Positions 1 to 7,817 are shown, counted from the stretch's first letter. The stretch is 38,273 bases of DNA from an uncultured bacterium (GCA_949282215.1 CASDPF010000021.1:1-38273), one strand, 5' to 3'. Translations and numbers: made by a program. Notes: generated by a model not told the origin, from the letters alone.

Positions 1-2
1 GA

Positions 3-98
3 CCTCCGATTGAAATTAAAAGAGCTGAGAAACAAGCCGTGCCAAGTGACACGGTGAATTTTCGTATAGAAAATGTTAAAATAGAAATTAGTATATAA
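3..98 (+). CDS. C-terminal end of an unknown protein (partial)
   Basis: An open frame enters from the left edge and stops at TAA 96-98. It reads P-P-I-E-I-K-R-A-E-K, continues for 31 codons and ends I-E-I-S-I. The stop is 11 bases before the ATG of the prepilin-like gene, whose Shine-Dalgarno GGAGG (101-105) lies in that gap, so the two probably form one operon. The fragment is too short to identify. If the next gene is a DGR target, this could be part of the same cassette, but nothing in these residues shows that. Confidence 0.55.
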   Translation, partial: PPIEIKRAEKQAVPSDTVNFRIENVKIEISI

Positions 99-109
99 AC
101 GGAGGACTT

Positions 110-1171
110 ATGAAGAAGAAAAATGCTTTTACATTGGCAGAAGTGCTAATTACATTAGGAGTAATCGGAATAGTCGCAGCGATAACACTACCCGTATTAA
201 ATCAGGCTATAAACAAGAAAGTACGAGCAGAGCAGATACGAACAGTGAAGTACAAATTTACGAAAGCAACGGAAAAGATGGCATACTTAGGCTTAATTGG
301 CCCGTATGACAGTACGGCAGCATTTGTGGCAGAATTGCAAAAGCATTTGAAAATCGCAAAGGTTTGTACATCTTCCAACTTACGTTCTTGCTGGCCTTAT
401 GATAAGATAACGTTACTTGACGGGAAAGAATATGAAGTAGAAAAACTACAAACGGGTAAACAGTTTCAAATGAAAAACAGTGATAGTGCAGATTATAGCA
501 GTCCAAATGTAGGTATAATAACAGCAGACGGAACGCCAATGATACTATCCTACAATACCAAATGTGAAGCATTGGATCCAATGAAGACTTATGGCTGGAC
601 AACAGAGGATAACAAACCCGTATCAAATGCGACCTCAAACTGTATAGCAGCAGTATTTGAAATAAACGGGAGTAAGAAACCGAATAAACAAAATGAGGAT
701 GTAGCATTATTCAATGCAAATGGTCTTGGTTCAAACTGTGCAATAGAGTTAGATAATGGTAAATGTTTTACCGCGGCATTTACGCCAACCCCAATGACGA
801 AAGCAGAATGTGAAGCACAAAAAAGCGAGCTTGGAATAAAAGAATGCTATTATGAACAAGATTATTGGGCAGGTGCAGTGAAACAATGTGGGGGTGTAGG
901 TAATATGCCTAAAATGGCAGATTTAGCAAAAATAGCGAGTGCAATATACAAGGGAAATCCAACAGTAGGGGGAAATCAAAATAATTACAACTTAACATAC
1001 GAATCAGGAACTGCGACCTCATTAGGTCTTCCAGAACCCAGCTTCTGGTTGTGGTCGGGTGAGGAGTCTTCGAATTACATCGCAATCAATCGGGGCTTCA
1101 ACCCTACTTTTACATACTACAACTATGACTACCGTGATAGTGCAAGACAGGCGATTTGTCTAGGTGATTAA
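110..1171 (+). CDS. Prepilin-like protein with C-terminal lectin-type (DUF1566-like) domain, possible DGR target
   Basis: 353 residues. The N-terminus is a class III (type IV pilin) signal: MKKKNA, then FTLAEVLITLG, with Ala at -1, Phe at +1 and Glu at +5, followed by a hydrophobic helix to about residue 30. A prepilin peptidase would cleave before Phe7, and the protein would be assembled into a pilus or type II secretion-like fibre, or held in the inner membrane. Residues 60-260 are a Cys-containing globular region of unknown fold. The last ~90 residues (KMADLAKIASAIY, then FWLWSGEE, ending ARQAICLGD) resemble the DUF1566/Lcl C-terminal or C-type-lectin-like domains common as DGR targets. 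The start is fixed by GGAGG at 101-105. Codon use (many AAC, TAC, ACG, GCG) is less AT-biased than the housekeeping genes, which suits acquired DNA. Confidence 0.85.
   Translation: MKKKNAFTLAEVLITLGVIGIVAAITLPVLNQAINKKVRAEQIRTVKYKFTKATEKMAYLGLIGPYDSTAAFVAELQKHLKIAKVCTSSNLRSCWPYDKITLLDGKEYEVEKLQTGKQFQMKNSDSADYSSPNVGIITADGTPMILSYNTKCEALDPMKTYGWTTEDNKPVSNATSNCIAAVFEINGSKKPNKQNEDVALFNANGLGSNCAIELDNGKCFTAAFTPTPMTKAECEAQKSELGIKECYYEQDYWAGAVKQCGGVGNMPKMADLAKIASAIYKGNPTVGGNQNNYNLTYESGTATSLGLPEPSFWLWSGEESSNYIAINRGFNPTFTYYNYDYRDSARQAICLGD
1067..1141 (+). other. Candidate DGR variable region
   Basis: Of the 25 codons between 1067 and 1141, 21 end in C or T and 11 end in C, in a genome that otherwise prefers A/T-ending codons. 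Codons such as ATC, GGC, TTC, TAC, GAC, CGT and AGT are what adenine mutagenesis of AAC/AAT template codons yields. The stretch sits at the extreme C-terminus of a lectin-like domain and is followed by a conserved-looking tail (RQAICLGD), as in known DGR targets. No matching template repeat or reverse transcriptase lies in this window, so the call rests on composition and position only. Confidence 0.4.
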
Positions 1172-1227
1172 TTATTTAATCATTCAGTCATTTAGCACAC
1201 CGTTTTTTCGGGACTATATAATAACAA

Positions 1228-1254
1228 GAAAAACCGCCGATTTGGCGGTTTTTC
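1228..1254. terminator. Terminator hairpin between convergent genes
   Basis: Perfect 11-bp inverted repeat: GAAAAACCGCC (1228-1238), loop GATTT, GGCGGTTTTTC (1244-1254). The A-rich and T-rich ends make it usable in both directions, between the prepilin gene (+) and the SLH gene (-). Confidence 0.85.
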
Positions 1255-1293
1255 TCTAAGGTCGACGAACTGACTATGGCGGTTGAGCCGCTA

Positions 1294-1318
1294 CTTCTGA
1301 AAACTAAGTTTTCAGAAG
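1294..1318. repeat. Near-perfect palindrome, 12-bp arms
   Basis: CTTCTGAAAACT (1294-1305), a single central A, then AGTTTTCAGAAG (1307-1318). It lies 16 bases beyond the stop codon of the SLH gene and outside the terminator hairpin at 1228-1254. A one-base centre is unusual for an RNA hairpin and more like a DNA-protein binding site or recombination site. Function unknown. Confidence 0.6.
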
Positions 1319-1333
1319 ACATTTGGTCAATGT

Positions 1334-3370
1334 TTATTCACTACAGCCAAATGCGATAGTAACGTGTTCTCTCGGGTTAACTGCGGATATTTTGTATCCT
1401 TTAGGGTCAACAAGGTAAGCAAATTCGTCGCCTGTAGTTTGGAACAAGCCTGTAACACCAGATACGGCAGTTCTTGTAACGTCAACCGGTGCTTTAACTG
1501 TTTCCCATAATCCGTCACCAAGGTTACGTGCTGCTGCACCGAATTTTCCTTGGAATACGTGTCCTAACATATAACCTGCGTCATTTGAGATATTTTCTGC
1601 AGCGTTACCTACGTTAGCAATTGCACCACCGACGGTTCTACCTGTAATACCGATTAAAGAACCAGCCCATGTGAATGGCATTTCAACAAGTCTTGCGACT
1701 GGGTTAACTTGTTTTGATTTATTAACTTGTGCTTGAAGAATTTGTTTTGGTAGATTTGTTTTGCAATCACCGTTTTTGATAGAAGTGAATGAAAGTTTCA
1801 ATGCACCTTTATCACAGCCTGATGGTCTGATTACTTCTACAACCTGACCTGTTACTGTTGAACCGCAAGGGTAAGTTACACCGTTAATTGTGATATCTTC
1901 AAGAGTGTTAGCTCTGAAGTATTGACCTACGTGTGATGATTTTGCTGTTAATTGGTCAATCATAGCTACTTTTAATGTAGGGATTTTAACGATTTCTTCG
2001 TTTTCAACAAATGCATTTTTTGTTACAGGGCAAGCAGGGCAGATGTTGTTAGCAGTTTTAGGGTTTGTATCATAACCTAATGCTACACGAACTGTTTGCA
2101 TCATAGATGCTACTTCTGCACGGGATGCTTCTCTGTTAGGCATAATCATATTTGGATTAGGCATATCTTTTAAAGCACCATTTTCCAAAGATTTTGCAAC
2201 AGGGATTCTTGCCCAATCTGGTACAGTGTTTCCGTCTGCGTATTTGCTTAAGATTTCATCTGCTTTACATTTGTCAATGTCGCAAGTCATACCTTTAGCA
2301 ATTGTTGTTAGAGCTTCAACCCTTGTTACAGGATGATTTGGTTCAAATTTACCGTTAGGATATCCTGCAAGTAAGTCTTCATCTACAGCTTTTGCAATCG
2401 CAGCGTTAGCCCAGTTGTTCAAAGGTACATCTTTGAAAAGGTTTGCTTGCGGAGTACCACAGTCATCAAGATTGAAACCTTTTACTAACATTGTTGCAAA
2501 TTCTGCACGAGAGATGTTTCTGTTTGGTTTAAACATACCGTCAGGGTAACCGACTACAACATCATTGATAGCTAATTTGTCAATGTCACATGCTGCCCAA
2601 TATCCTTGAGGTACGTCAGGGAATGAGCATGATGTTGTTGCTGGAGCTGCACCGCCTAAGGGACAGCCGCCTTCTTTTATTTCATAAGGAACCAGTGTCT
2701 TTTTAATTGCATCCATAGAATTTTCTGTTTGAATATCTATAGGGCAATTATTACCGTCCATTAATCTTTCATTTCTTTCGATAGGAATACCGTTATGTCT
2801 TGTTGGTGCTTCGTTAAGACAAGGTAATTGTGCTGCTGCACCCGTTACTTGACCTTGTGATGATACGGTTACACCATTAATTGCGGACTGCATAACATTA
2901 GGTGCACCTAAAAGTGCTGAATCTGCTGTAAAAATTGAGCTTGCAGGTTTACCTACGTAGTTATTTGTTCCGTAAATTGCATTAGGATAACCGTAGACTT
3001 GTTTCATATCTTGTCTGTCAGGTTTTCCTGTACCAGGACAAACTGCACAAGCCGGTTCTGCCGGTTCATCACAGCTGATTTCATCCGGACATCCGCAATC
3101 AGATTTTTTTGCTTGTTCGCAAGGATCGCAAGGCTTTTCGCAAGGATCAGCTTTTTTGCAATCACAATCATCAAATGCTTTTTGACATTTGTCGCATTTT
3201 GGTGCAGGATCACACGGACAAGCCGGACCTGTTACAACCGGTAATGGTTCTGCACATGGTGCCGGAGTTTCCGGCTGTGCACACGGACAAGCTGCCATTG
3301 CAGAAGTCAAGGAACACGTTGCTATTCCAACGGCAATTGCAGCTGCCACAGTAAGTTTTTTAATTGTCAT
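1334..3370 (-). CDS. Exported Cys-rich S-layer-homology (SLH) domain protein
   Basis: 678 residues with a Sec signal peptide (MTIKK, hydrophobic core, SAMA|A near residue 26). Residues 28-111 form a low-complexity Pro/Asp/Lys segment with 17 cysteines, often as C-P-C or P-C. Three SLH motifs follow: about 248-305 (FPDVPQGYWA, then GYPDGMFKPN and SRAEF), 312-362 (FKDVPLNNWA, GYPNGKFEPN, TRVEA) and 372-430 (degenerate; SRAEVASMM). SLH domains bind cell-wall-linked polymers, so the protein probably anchors at peptidoglycan under the outer membrane. Residues 470-678 are a beta-rich region, then a Gly/Ala-rich segment, ending with a Cys near the C-terminus. Start supported by AAGGAGG just upstream. 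It appears monocistronic. Function beyond envelope attachment is unknown. Confidence 0.9.
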   Translation of the reverse strand: MTIKKLTVAAAIAVGIATCSLTSAMAACPCAQPETPAPCAEPLPVVTGPACPCDPAPKCDKCQKAFDDCDCKKADPCEKPCDPCEQAKKSDCGCPDEISCDEPAEPACAVCPGTGKPDRQDMKQVYGYPNAIYGTNNYVGKPASSIFTADSALLGAPNVMQSAINGVTVSSQGQVTGAAAQLPCLNEAPTRHNGIPIERNERLMDGNNCPIDIQTENSMDAIKKTLVPYEIKEGGCPLGGAAPATTSCSFPDVPQGYWAACDIDKLAINDVVVGYPDGMFKPNRNISRAEFATMLVKGFNLDDCGTPQANLFKDVPLNNWANAAIAKAVDEDLLAGYPNGKFEPNHPVTRVEALTTIAKGMTCDIDKCKADEILSKYADGNTVPDWARIPVAKSLENGALKDMPNPNMIMPNREASRAEVASMMQTVRVALGYDTNPKTANNICPACPVTKNAFVENEEIVKIPTLKVAMIDQLTAKSSHVGQYFRANTLEDITINGVTYPCGSTVTGQVVEVIRPSGCDKGALKLSFTSIKNGDCKTNLPKQILQAQVNKSKQVNPVARLVEMPFTWAGSLIGITGRTVGGAIANVGNAAENISNDAGYMLGHVFQGKFGAAARNLGDGLWETVKAPVDVTRTAVSGVTGLFQTTGDEFAYLVDPKGYKISAVNPREHVTIAFGCSE

Positions 3371-3390
3371 TTTTACCTCCTTGTGTTATA

Positions 3391-3410
3391 GGTTTTTGCT
3401 TTGAAAAACC
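3391..3410 (-). other. Leader hairpin upstream of the SLH gene
   Basis: GGTTTTT (3391-3397) and AAAAACC (3404-3410) form a 7-bp stem about 20 bases upstream of the start codon and just upstream of the AAGGAGG ribosome site. It could stabilise the mRNA of a highly expressed envelope protein or tune initiation. No riboswitch was recognised. Confidence 0.4.
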
Positions 3411-3533
3411 TGAAAAAAGTTTTTAAAAAACAAACTTATACTTGATTATGTACTTTATTTATTTTCAGAAACATTACCATAAGCGGTTATTCTGTCGGGC
3501 TATTTGGTTAAAAGGTTTCCTTAATGTCTGTTA

Positions 3534-3562
3534 TTGACTTTATTTCAGCATTTAAGTATCAT
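3534..3562 (+). promoter_or_regulatory. Sigma70-type promoter for the amino-acid-binding lipoprotein gene
   Basis: TTGACT (3534-3539), 17-base spacer, TATCAT (3557-3562). Predicted +1 is near 3569, giving a ~26-base leader that contains the GAGG ribosome site at 3580-3583. Confidence 0.6.
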
Positions 3563-3594
3563 GAACTTAAAGCATTTGTGAGGAAGTTTTGTTT

Positions 3595-4371
3595 ATGTTT
3601 AAGAAATTAATATGTACACTTTTATTGTTGACATTATTTGTCTGCGGTTGCGGAAAAAGCAATCCGAAAGATGATTTAGAAACGATTACCGAAAGAGGTA
3701 AGCTTATTGTCGGAGTAAGAGATGATACAAAACCATTTGGGTATCGTGACATAAACGGAACTTTACAAGGATATGACATTGATTTGGCAAAATATATAGC
3801 TAAAGATGTTTTAGGAAATGAAGATGCAGTTGAATTTATTCCTGTAAATGCATCAAATCGAATATCAAAACTTAATGCAAGAGATGTAGATATTGTAATT
3901 GCTACAATGTCGATTACAGAGCAAAGGCAATTAGTAGTGGACTTTTCTGTTGCATATCATGTTGCCGGTCAGGCTATACTTGTTAAACAAGGCAGTGATA
4001 TTACATCTTTAAGACAATTGAATAACAGAAAAGTAATTATTATTTATGGTTCTACAGGTGAAATGAGCATAAGAAGAAATGTGCCTGATGCAACTATAAT
4101 AGGTTATAGAAGCTATATTGACGGTTTTAATGCTTTAAAAAACGGTGAGGCTGATGCAATGATTGCTGATGATACTATTTTATTAAATCTTGCACTGGAT
4201 GATGAAAGTGTAAAAATCCTGCCAAAACGATATTCCAGAGAGCCTTATGCTGTTGCTTTCAGGAGAGGCGGCGGAGCTGATAAATTAAGAGAAAGAGTTA
4301 ATTTTTTAATTAACAATTTGCTTGTGACAGGGCAGTTAGAAAAAATGCAAAAAAAATGGGGTATAAGATAA
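3595..4371 (+). CDS. Amino acid ABC transporter substrate-binding lipoprotein (family 3)
   Basis: 258 residues from ATG 3595. A TTG six bases earlier is in frame, but GAGG at 3580-3583 suits the ATG better. The N-terminus is a lipoprotein signal: Lys pair, hydrophobic core, lipobox V-C-G-C before GKSNP, so the mature protein is lipid-anchored. The body is a type II periplasmic-binding fold of the SBP_bac_3 family: LIVGVRDDTKPFGY near the start, GYDIDLAKYIA for the ligand cleft, DIVIATMSIT and the repeated-lobe pattern NGEADAMIADD. The family captures polar amino acids or related small ligands for an ABC permease. No permease or ATPase genes are adjacent, so partner and ligand are unknown. The next gene starts 1 base after its stop and is probably cotranscribed. 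Confidence 0.88.
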   Translation: MFKKLICTLLLLTLFVCGCGKSNPKDDLETITERGKLIVGVRDDTKPFGYRDINGTLQGYDIDLAKYIAKDVLGNEDAVEFIPVNASNRISKLNARDVDIVIATMSITEQRQLVVDFSVAYHVAGQAILVKQGSDITSLRQLNNRKVIIIYGSTGEMSIRRNVPDATIIGYRSYIDGFNALKNGEADAMIADDTILLNLALDDESVKILPKRYSREPYAVAFRRGGGADKLRERVNFLINNLLVTGQLEKMQKKWGIR

Positions 4372-4372
4372 A

Positions 4373-4831
4373 GTGAAGAAAAATATATTTTTATTAATAA
4401 TTAGTATAATTTTGTTTGTAACAGGAACAGTTTTTGCACTTATGCCAAAACTTACTTTAAAATGTGATGGGCAAAATTGCGTTATGTATAGAAATTATTT
4501 TGGGCAAATTATTCGTGCCAAGTATAAATTTGCATATCGTGATGTTCAAAGATGTGAAGTCCATCCTGTACATGTATTTGATGAAAAAGGACAAAAAGTT
4601 ATTAAAACTTTTGCATTAAGATTAATCGGTGATAATATAGAGTACGAGCCTGAATGGGTTAAGAATGATGCTGAAAAACTGTCAAGTATATGTTGGGATT
4701 TTGCTAAACAAAAACCAATAAGATATTCTGACAGTGGAATTTTGGCAATGATGAAAAATTTATGGGCTATATTTTTCCTTATCGGCGGCGGATTAATATT
4801 ATTAATGATAAAGCAAAAATCAAAAGATTAA
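4373..4831 (+). CDS. Small membrane protein of unknown function, two TM segments
   Basis: 152 residues from a GTG start directly after the stop of the binding-protein gene, consistent with translational coupling. Residues about 5-24 (IFLLIISIILFVTGTVFAL) and 128-147 (FFLIGGGLILLMI) are hydrophobic. The ~100-residue region between them contains a beta-rich, PH-like pattern (YRDVQRCEVH, then FALRLIGDNIEY) and three cysteines. I do not recognise a family. The 3' end overlaps the convergent gene by four bases, the two stops sharing TTAA. Confidence 0.7.
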   Translation: MKKNIFLLIISIILFVTGTVFALMPKLTLKCDGQNCVMYRNYFGQIIRAKYKFAYRDVQRCEVHPVHVFDEKGQKVIKTFALRLIGDNIEYEPEWVKNDAEKLSSICWDFAKQKPIRYSDSGILAMMKNLWAIFFLIGGGLILLMIKQKSKD

Positions 4832-5466
4832 TTAGCTTCCTTTAATACTACAATAGTTTGTTCAATTTCATCTTTTAGATATTGGAGTTGTTCATTTATA
4901 TTGTTTTCATTATAAATATGGCCTGTGCCTCCATAGGCAAGATATGGGCTGTATTTTTCGGCTTCTGTTCTCAATTGTGCAACGGTATTTGCATGTAAGC
5001 TTAATTCCATTAATCGTTGAAATGAAACATAGCTGCTTTCCGGTTTCCCTTCATATTTATCGCGGAAATAGTCTGCGTTTTTTGTGAAAAAATATACTCT
5101 TGAGGCAAAAAGTTGGACATTCTCATTTGCTTCAATTGAATCATAGATTTTTTCAAGCATATCTATAAATTCTGTAATATCGTTTAGATAAGGTGAACTT
5201 TTATCTTGTTTTAAAATAATGTTAACGAAAGCGGGATTATCTCTGGGTACAGGTTTTAATTCATTTTCTGAGTTAAATTTTTTAGTTTTTTCAAAAGTTG
5301 GTTTTACTTGAGTAGGTTCTGAAGCATGGAAACTTTTGGTTACATCAGGTAATGTTCCGACATAACCCTGATTTTCATACAAGTCCTGATTTTTGTAATT
5401 GAAAAATGCAAAGGCTGGAGAATTTATTAGTGAAAATAATAAGCAAATAGTCCATATCTTCTTCAT
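4828..5466 (-). CDS. Secreted protein of unknown function
   Basis: 212 residues with a clear Sec signal peptide (MKKIWTICLLFSLINSPAFA|FF). The mature part is mostly charged and alpha-helical, with a helix-rich core (FIDMLEKIYDSIEANENVQLFASRVYF is one segment, split here only by loops) and a C-terminal coiled stretch. No catalytic motif is seen. It is monocistronic and convergent with the upstream membrane-protein gene. Its start is unusual: there is no Shine-Dalgarno site, and a consensus -10 (TATAAT) lies exactly six bases before the ATG, so a leaderless mRNA is likely. Confidence 0.75.
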   Translation of the reverse strand: MKKIWTICLLFSLINSPAFAFFNYKNQDLYENQGYVGTLPDVTKSFHASEPTQVKPTFEKTKKFNSENELKPVPRDNPAFVNIILKQDKSSPYLNDITEFIDMLEKIYDSIEANENVQLFASRVYFFTKNADYFRDKYEGKPESSYVSFQRLMELSLHANTVAQLRTEAEKYSPYLAYGGTGHIYNENNINEQLQYLKDEIEQTIVVLKEAN

Positions 5467-5472
5467 ACAATG

Positions 5473-5478
5473 ATTATA
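5473..5478 (-). promoter_or_regulatory. -10 element six bases before a start codon (leaderless)
   Basis: On the minus strand TATAAT spans 5478 to 5473, followed by CATTGT and the ATG at 5466. The predicted +1 is the A of the ATG. No good -35 is visible at the expected spacing. Confidence 0.55.
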
Positions 5479-5539
5479 ATGTTTTATTTAGAAAAATCAT
5501 CATTTATAATATTGAGATTATTTGATATTAGCCTAAAAC

Positions 5540-5878
5540 TTATTCCGAAACCCATTTTTTAGCGTCAAATTTTAAATCTTTAACATTTATTTTTAAAGAA
5601 TCTAAATAAGGCTTAAATTTTACCAGCAGTTGCGTTTTTTTTAACATTAATTCCTGAGCCACAATATTATTTTCGCAGGCTATAACCATAATCCCTCCTC
5701 CTAACATGGAATATGGTTTTGATTTTGATGCAAATTTTGCACCTGCTACTTTTCCCCAAAATTTATATAAATTATTACGTGTCATTGCTTTTTTGATTTC
5801 TTTTTTCTCAAGCAACTCCGCAACAATTTCTCCTGTTTGAACAAAGTCTGTGTATAGGATTTTCTTCAAGTTTTGCAC
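5540..5878 (-). CDS. DciA-like DUF721 protein
   Basis: 112 residues. The pattern W-G-K-V-A-G-A-K-F-A followed by KPYSMLGGGIMVIACENNIVAQEL and a C-terminal VKDLKF matches DUF721/DciA. DciA loads the replicative helicase DnaB in bacteria lacking DnaC/DnaI; a KH-like domain contacts DnaB and DNA. This copy is short and is essentially only the domain. The start is GTG at 5878. It overlaps the -35 of the divergent nrnA promoter, so the two genes share a very compact control region. A helicase-loading role is inferred from the family. Confidence 0.75.
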   Translation of the reverse strand: MQNLKKILYTDFVQTGEIVAELLEKKEIKKAMTRNNLYKFWGKVAGAKFASKSKPYSMLGGGIMVIACENNIVAQELMLKKTQLLVKFKPYLDSLKINVKDLKFDAKKWVSE

Positions 5879-5900
5879 TCCCGATTATTTGTGCTAATAT
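5873..5900 (+). promoter_or_regulatory. Promoter of nrnA, leaderless arrangement
   Basis: TTGCAC (5873-5878), 16-base spacer, TAATAT (5895-5900), then six bases and the ATG at 5907. No Shine-Dalgarno sequence is possible in six bases, so the transcript would start at the initiation codon. Confidence 0.55.
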
Positions 5901-5906
5901 AATAAA

Positions 5907-6884
5907 ATGGATTGTAGTCAATTAAATGATATCATAAAATCTTCCAAAAACATACTCATTATATCGCACCTCAATCCCGATGGCGACACATTAGGTTCTA
6001 TGTGCGGATTGTATTCAGCGGTAAAAGATAATTTTAAAAAAAGTGCAGATATGCTTCTTTTATCTAAGCTGCCTGTTTTGTATGAATTTTTGCCTTATAT
6101 ACAAGAAGCAAAACATATTGACGATTACGATAAATCAAGAGAGTATGATTTAGTAATTGATGTTGATGTCGCAGCTTATGACAGAATGTGTGAGGCTGCT
6201 ATTCTTTTTGAAAAAGCTAAGTATACAGTTAATATCGACCACCATAAAACTAATAATTCTTATGCAAACTTGAATTTTGTATCTCCTGAGGCAAGTTCTA
6301 CCGGTGAAGTCTTATTTGGATTAATGAAAAAAATGGGTTGGAAGATTTCTTTAAATACTGCAAATGCTCTTTATACTGCAATTTTAACTGATACAGGATC
6401 TTTCAGATTTGATAATACCGGTGCAAAAGCATTTCAGTATGCCTCAGAAATGGTTGAAATTGGCGTAAAACCTTCAGAAGTTTATAAAAATTGTTATGAA
6501 AGCAATTCTAAAGAGTTAGTGCAGTTTCAGGCATATTGTTTGAGTAAGGCTATTTTTGAAAATAACAATAAAATTGCTTATACGCTTATTTATAAAAAAG
6601 ATACTGAAAAGTTTAATGTTGGTGACGATTGTACAGAAGGGTTAGCGGAAAATTTAAGAGCTATTGTGACAACAGATGTGGCGTTTATTGTAAAGCAAAT
6701 TGGTGTCAATATTTCAAAAATATCTATGAGAAGTAAAGTTGTTGATGTTGCTGAAATTTGTTCAGTATTCGGAGGCGGAGGACATCAGCAGGCTGCAGGG
6801 TGTGTAATTAAAAGTAACCCTGAAGATGCAGCAAAAAAGATATTGGAAGAGATTAGAAAACGGAATGTATGGCAGGAAAATTAA
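5907..6884 (+). CDS. nrnA: NrnA-type bifunctional oligoribonuclease / pAp phosphatase
   Basis: 325 residues, a typical length for NrnA. DHH domain: H21-L-N-P-D25-G-D27 for the first metal site, D-V-D near 90, the D111-H-H signature, and TDTGSFRFDN. The DHHA1 part ends with the GGGGHQQAAG nucleotide-binding loop (289-298). The enzyme degrades short oligoribonucleotides (nano-RNA, including pGpG from c-di-GMP turnover) and converts 3'-phosphoadenosine 5'-phosphate to AMP in the cytosol. The following membrane-protein gene starts 16 bases inside it, so the two form an operon. A link to the PilZ-bearing adhesin elsewhere in the window through c-di-GMP is only conceptual. Confidence 0.92.
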   Translation: MDCSQLNDIIKSSKNILIISHLNPDGDTLGSMCGLYSAVKDNFKKSADMLLLSKLPVLYEFLPYIQEAKHIDDYDKSREYDLVIDVDVAAYDRMCEAAILFEKAKYTVNIDHHKTNNSYANLNFVSPEASSTGEVLFGLMKKMGWKISLNTANALYTAILTDTGSFRFDNTGAKAFQYASEMVEIGVKPSEVYKNCYESNSKELVQFQAYCLSKAIFENNNKIAYTLIYKKDTEKFNVGDDCTEGLAENLRAIVTTDVAFIVKQIGVNISKISMRSKVVDVAEICSVFGGGGHQQAAGCVIKSNPEDAAKKILEEIRKRNVWQEN

Positions 6885-7780
6885 AGGAAAAATTTAATAG
6901 TTTCTTTGAAGCTTTAAAGCGTTTGGTTATTTCCATAATTGAAAATGATTTTTATGGAATGGCTGCTGAAATGGGTTTTATGTCTGTTATAGGAATTTTT
7001 CCTTTTATGCTTTTTTTGACTGCAGTATTTGGATGGATGGGAAATAAAGCTTTAATGGATCCTATTTTGATTTTCCTTTCACGTTTTATGCCTGATCAAG
7101 CGATTGAGCTTATTATTACGGTTTTATCCGAAGCGATGATTTTTTCTCACGGTCGTTTGATGGCGGTAATCGGTATTTGTGTTACTCTTGTCCTGTCTAC
7201 TAATGCGATGGCGGTTGTTTTGAAAGGATTAAACCGAGCTTATAAAGTTGAAGAAACTCGAAACTTTGTCTATACTAGAGCTTTGGCATTGTTAATGGTA
7301 TTTGTTGATACGATGGTTTTGTTTCTTACAATCAACCTGATAATTTTCGGAAAAGTTATTATTAACTTCCTTATCACACATTTCCATATGTCAAAGGCTG
7401 TTGCTATTACGTTACTTACGCTAAGATGGCCGGTTGCTTTTGCTGCGTTATTCTTGATGGCATTTTTAAGTTATTATATTCTGCCTGATTTGAGAGGGAA
7501 TGAAAAATTTAAGAGAAAAAGTGCAATTCCTGGGACTTTTTTCTTTACTACATTTTGGCTTGTCGGTTCGTGGGGATTTTCGATTTACGTTAATAATCTA
7601 AGAACTTATAATATGGTATATGGTACTATTGGAGCATTTGCCGTATTGATGGTGTGGCTGTATTATACATCGGTACTTATTCTTATCGGTGGGGAAATTA
7701 ATTCGCAGGTATATAACAAGCTGAATGAAAAAGCCAGAGAAATCCAATCTGATCTTGATGCATTGAAGAAATTTTCTTAA
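6869..7780 (+). CDS. YihY/BrkB family membrane protein
   Basis: 303 residues, typical of UPF0761/YihY (Virul_fac_BrkB). Six or more hydrophobic segments. The N-terminal block FYGMAAEMGFMSVIGIFPFMLFL corresponds to the conserved 'D...R.AAALAYYTLLSLFP' region. The central LPDLRG and the C-terminal YNMVYGTIGAFAVLMVWLYY followed by LIGGEINS are family signatures. The members are inner-membrane proteins of uncertain function; some were once called ribonuclease BN in error. The start overlaps nrnA by 16 bases with only a weak ribosome site, implying coupled translation. Confidence 0.9.
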   Translation: MAGKLKEKFNSFFEALKRLVISIIENDFYGMAAEMGFMSVIGIFPFMLFLTAVFGWMGNKALMDPILIFLSRFMPDQAIELIITVLSEAMIFSHGRLMAVIGICVTLVLSTNAMAVVLKGLNRAYKVEETRNFVYTRALALLMVFVDTMVLFLTINLIIFGKVIINFLITHFHMSKAVAITLLTLRWPVAFAALFLMAFLSYYILPDLRGNEKFKRKSAIPGTFFFTTFWLVGSWGFSIYVNNLRTYNMVYGTIGAFAVLMVWLYYTSVLILIGGEINSQVYNKLNEKAREIQSDLDALKKFS

Positions 7781-7788
7781 ATTTTAGT

Positions 7789-7817
7789 TTGACAATTACA
7801 CCTTAAATGGCTATAAT
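7789..7817 (+). promoter_or_regulatory. Perfect consensus sigma70 promoter, leaderless hisS
   Basis: TTGACA (7789-7794), exactly 17 bases, TATAAT (7812-7817), then GGCTTT and ATG at 7824. With +1 seven bases after the end of the -10, transcription begins at the A of the start codon. Confidence 0.85.

Noticed and set aside
258..707. 149-codon minus-strand frame opposite the prepilin gene
   Set aside because: No ribosome site, no recognisable protein features; shadow of the sense gene.
1172..1333. DGR template repeat downstream of the variable region
   Set aside because: No segment here or elsewhere in the window resembles 1040-1171.
2999..3354. Open frames opposite the Cys-rich part of the SLH gene
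   Set aside because: Low-complexity sense sequence produces them; signal peptide and SLH domains support the minus-strand gene.
3589..3594. TTG 3589 as the start of the binding-protein gene
   Set aside because: ATG 3595 has the better spacing from GAGG 3580-3583 and still gives a full lipoprotein signal.
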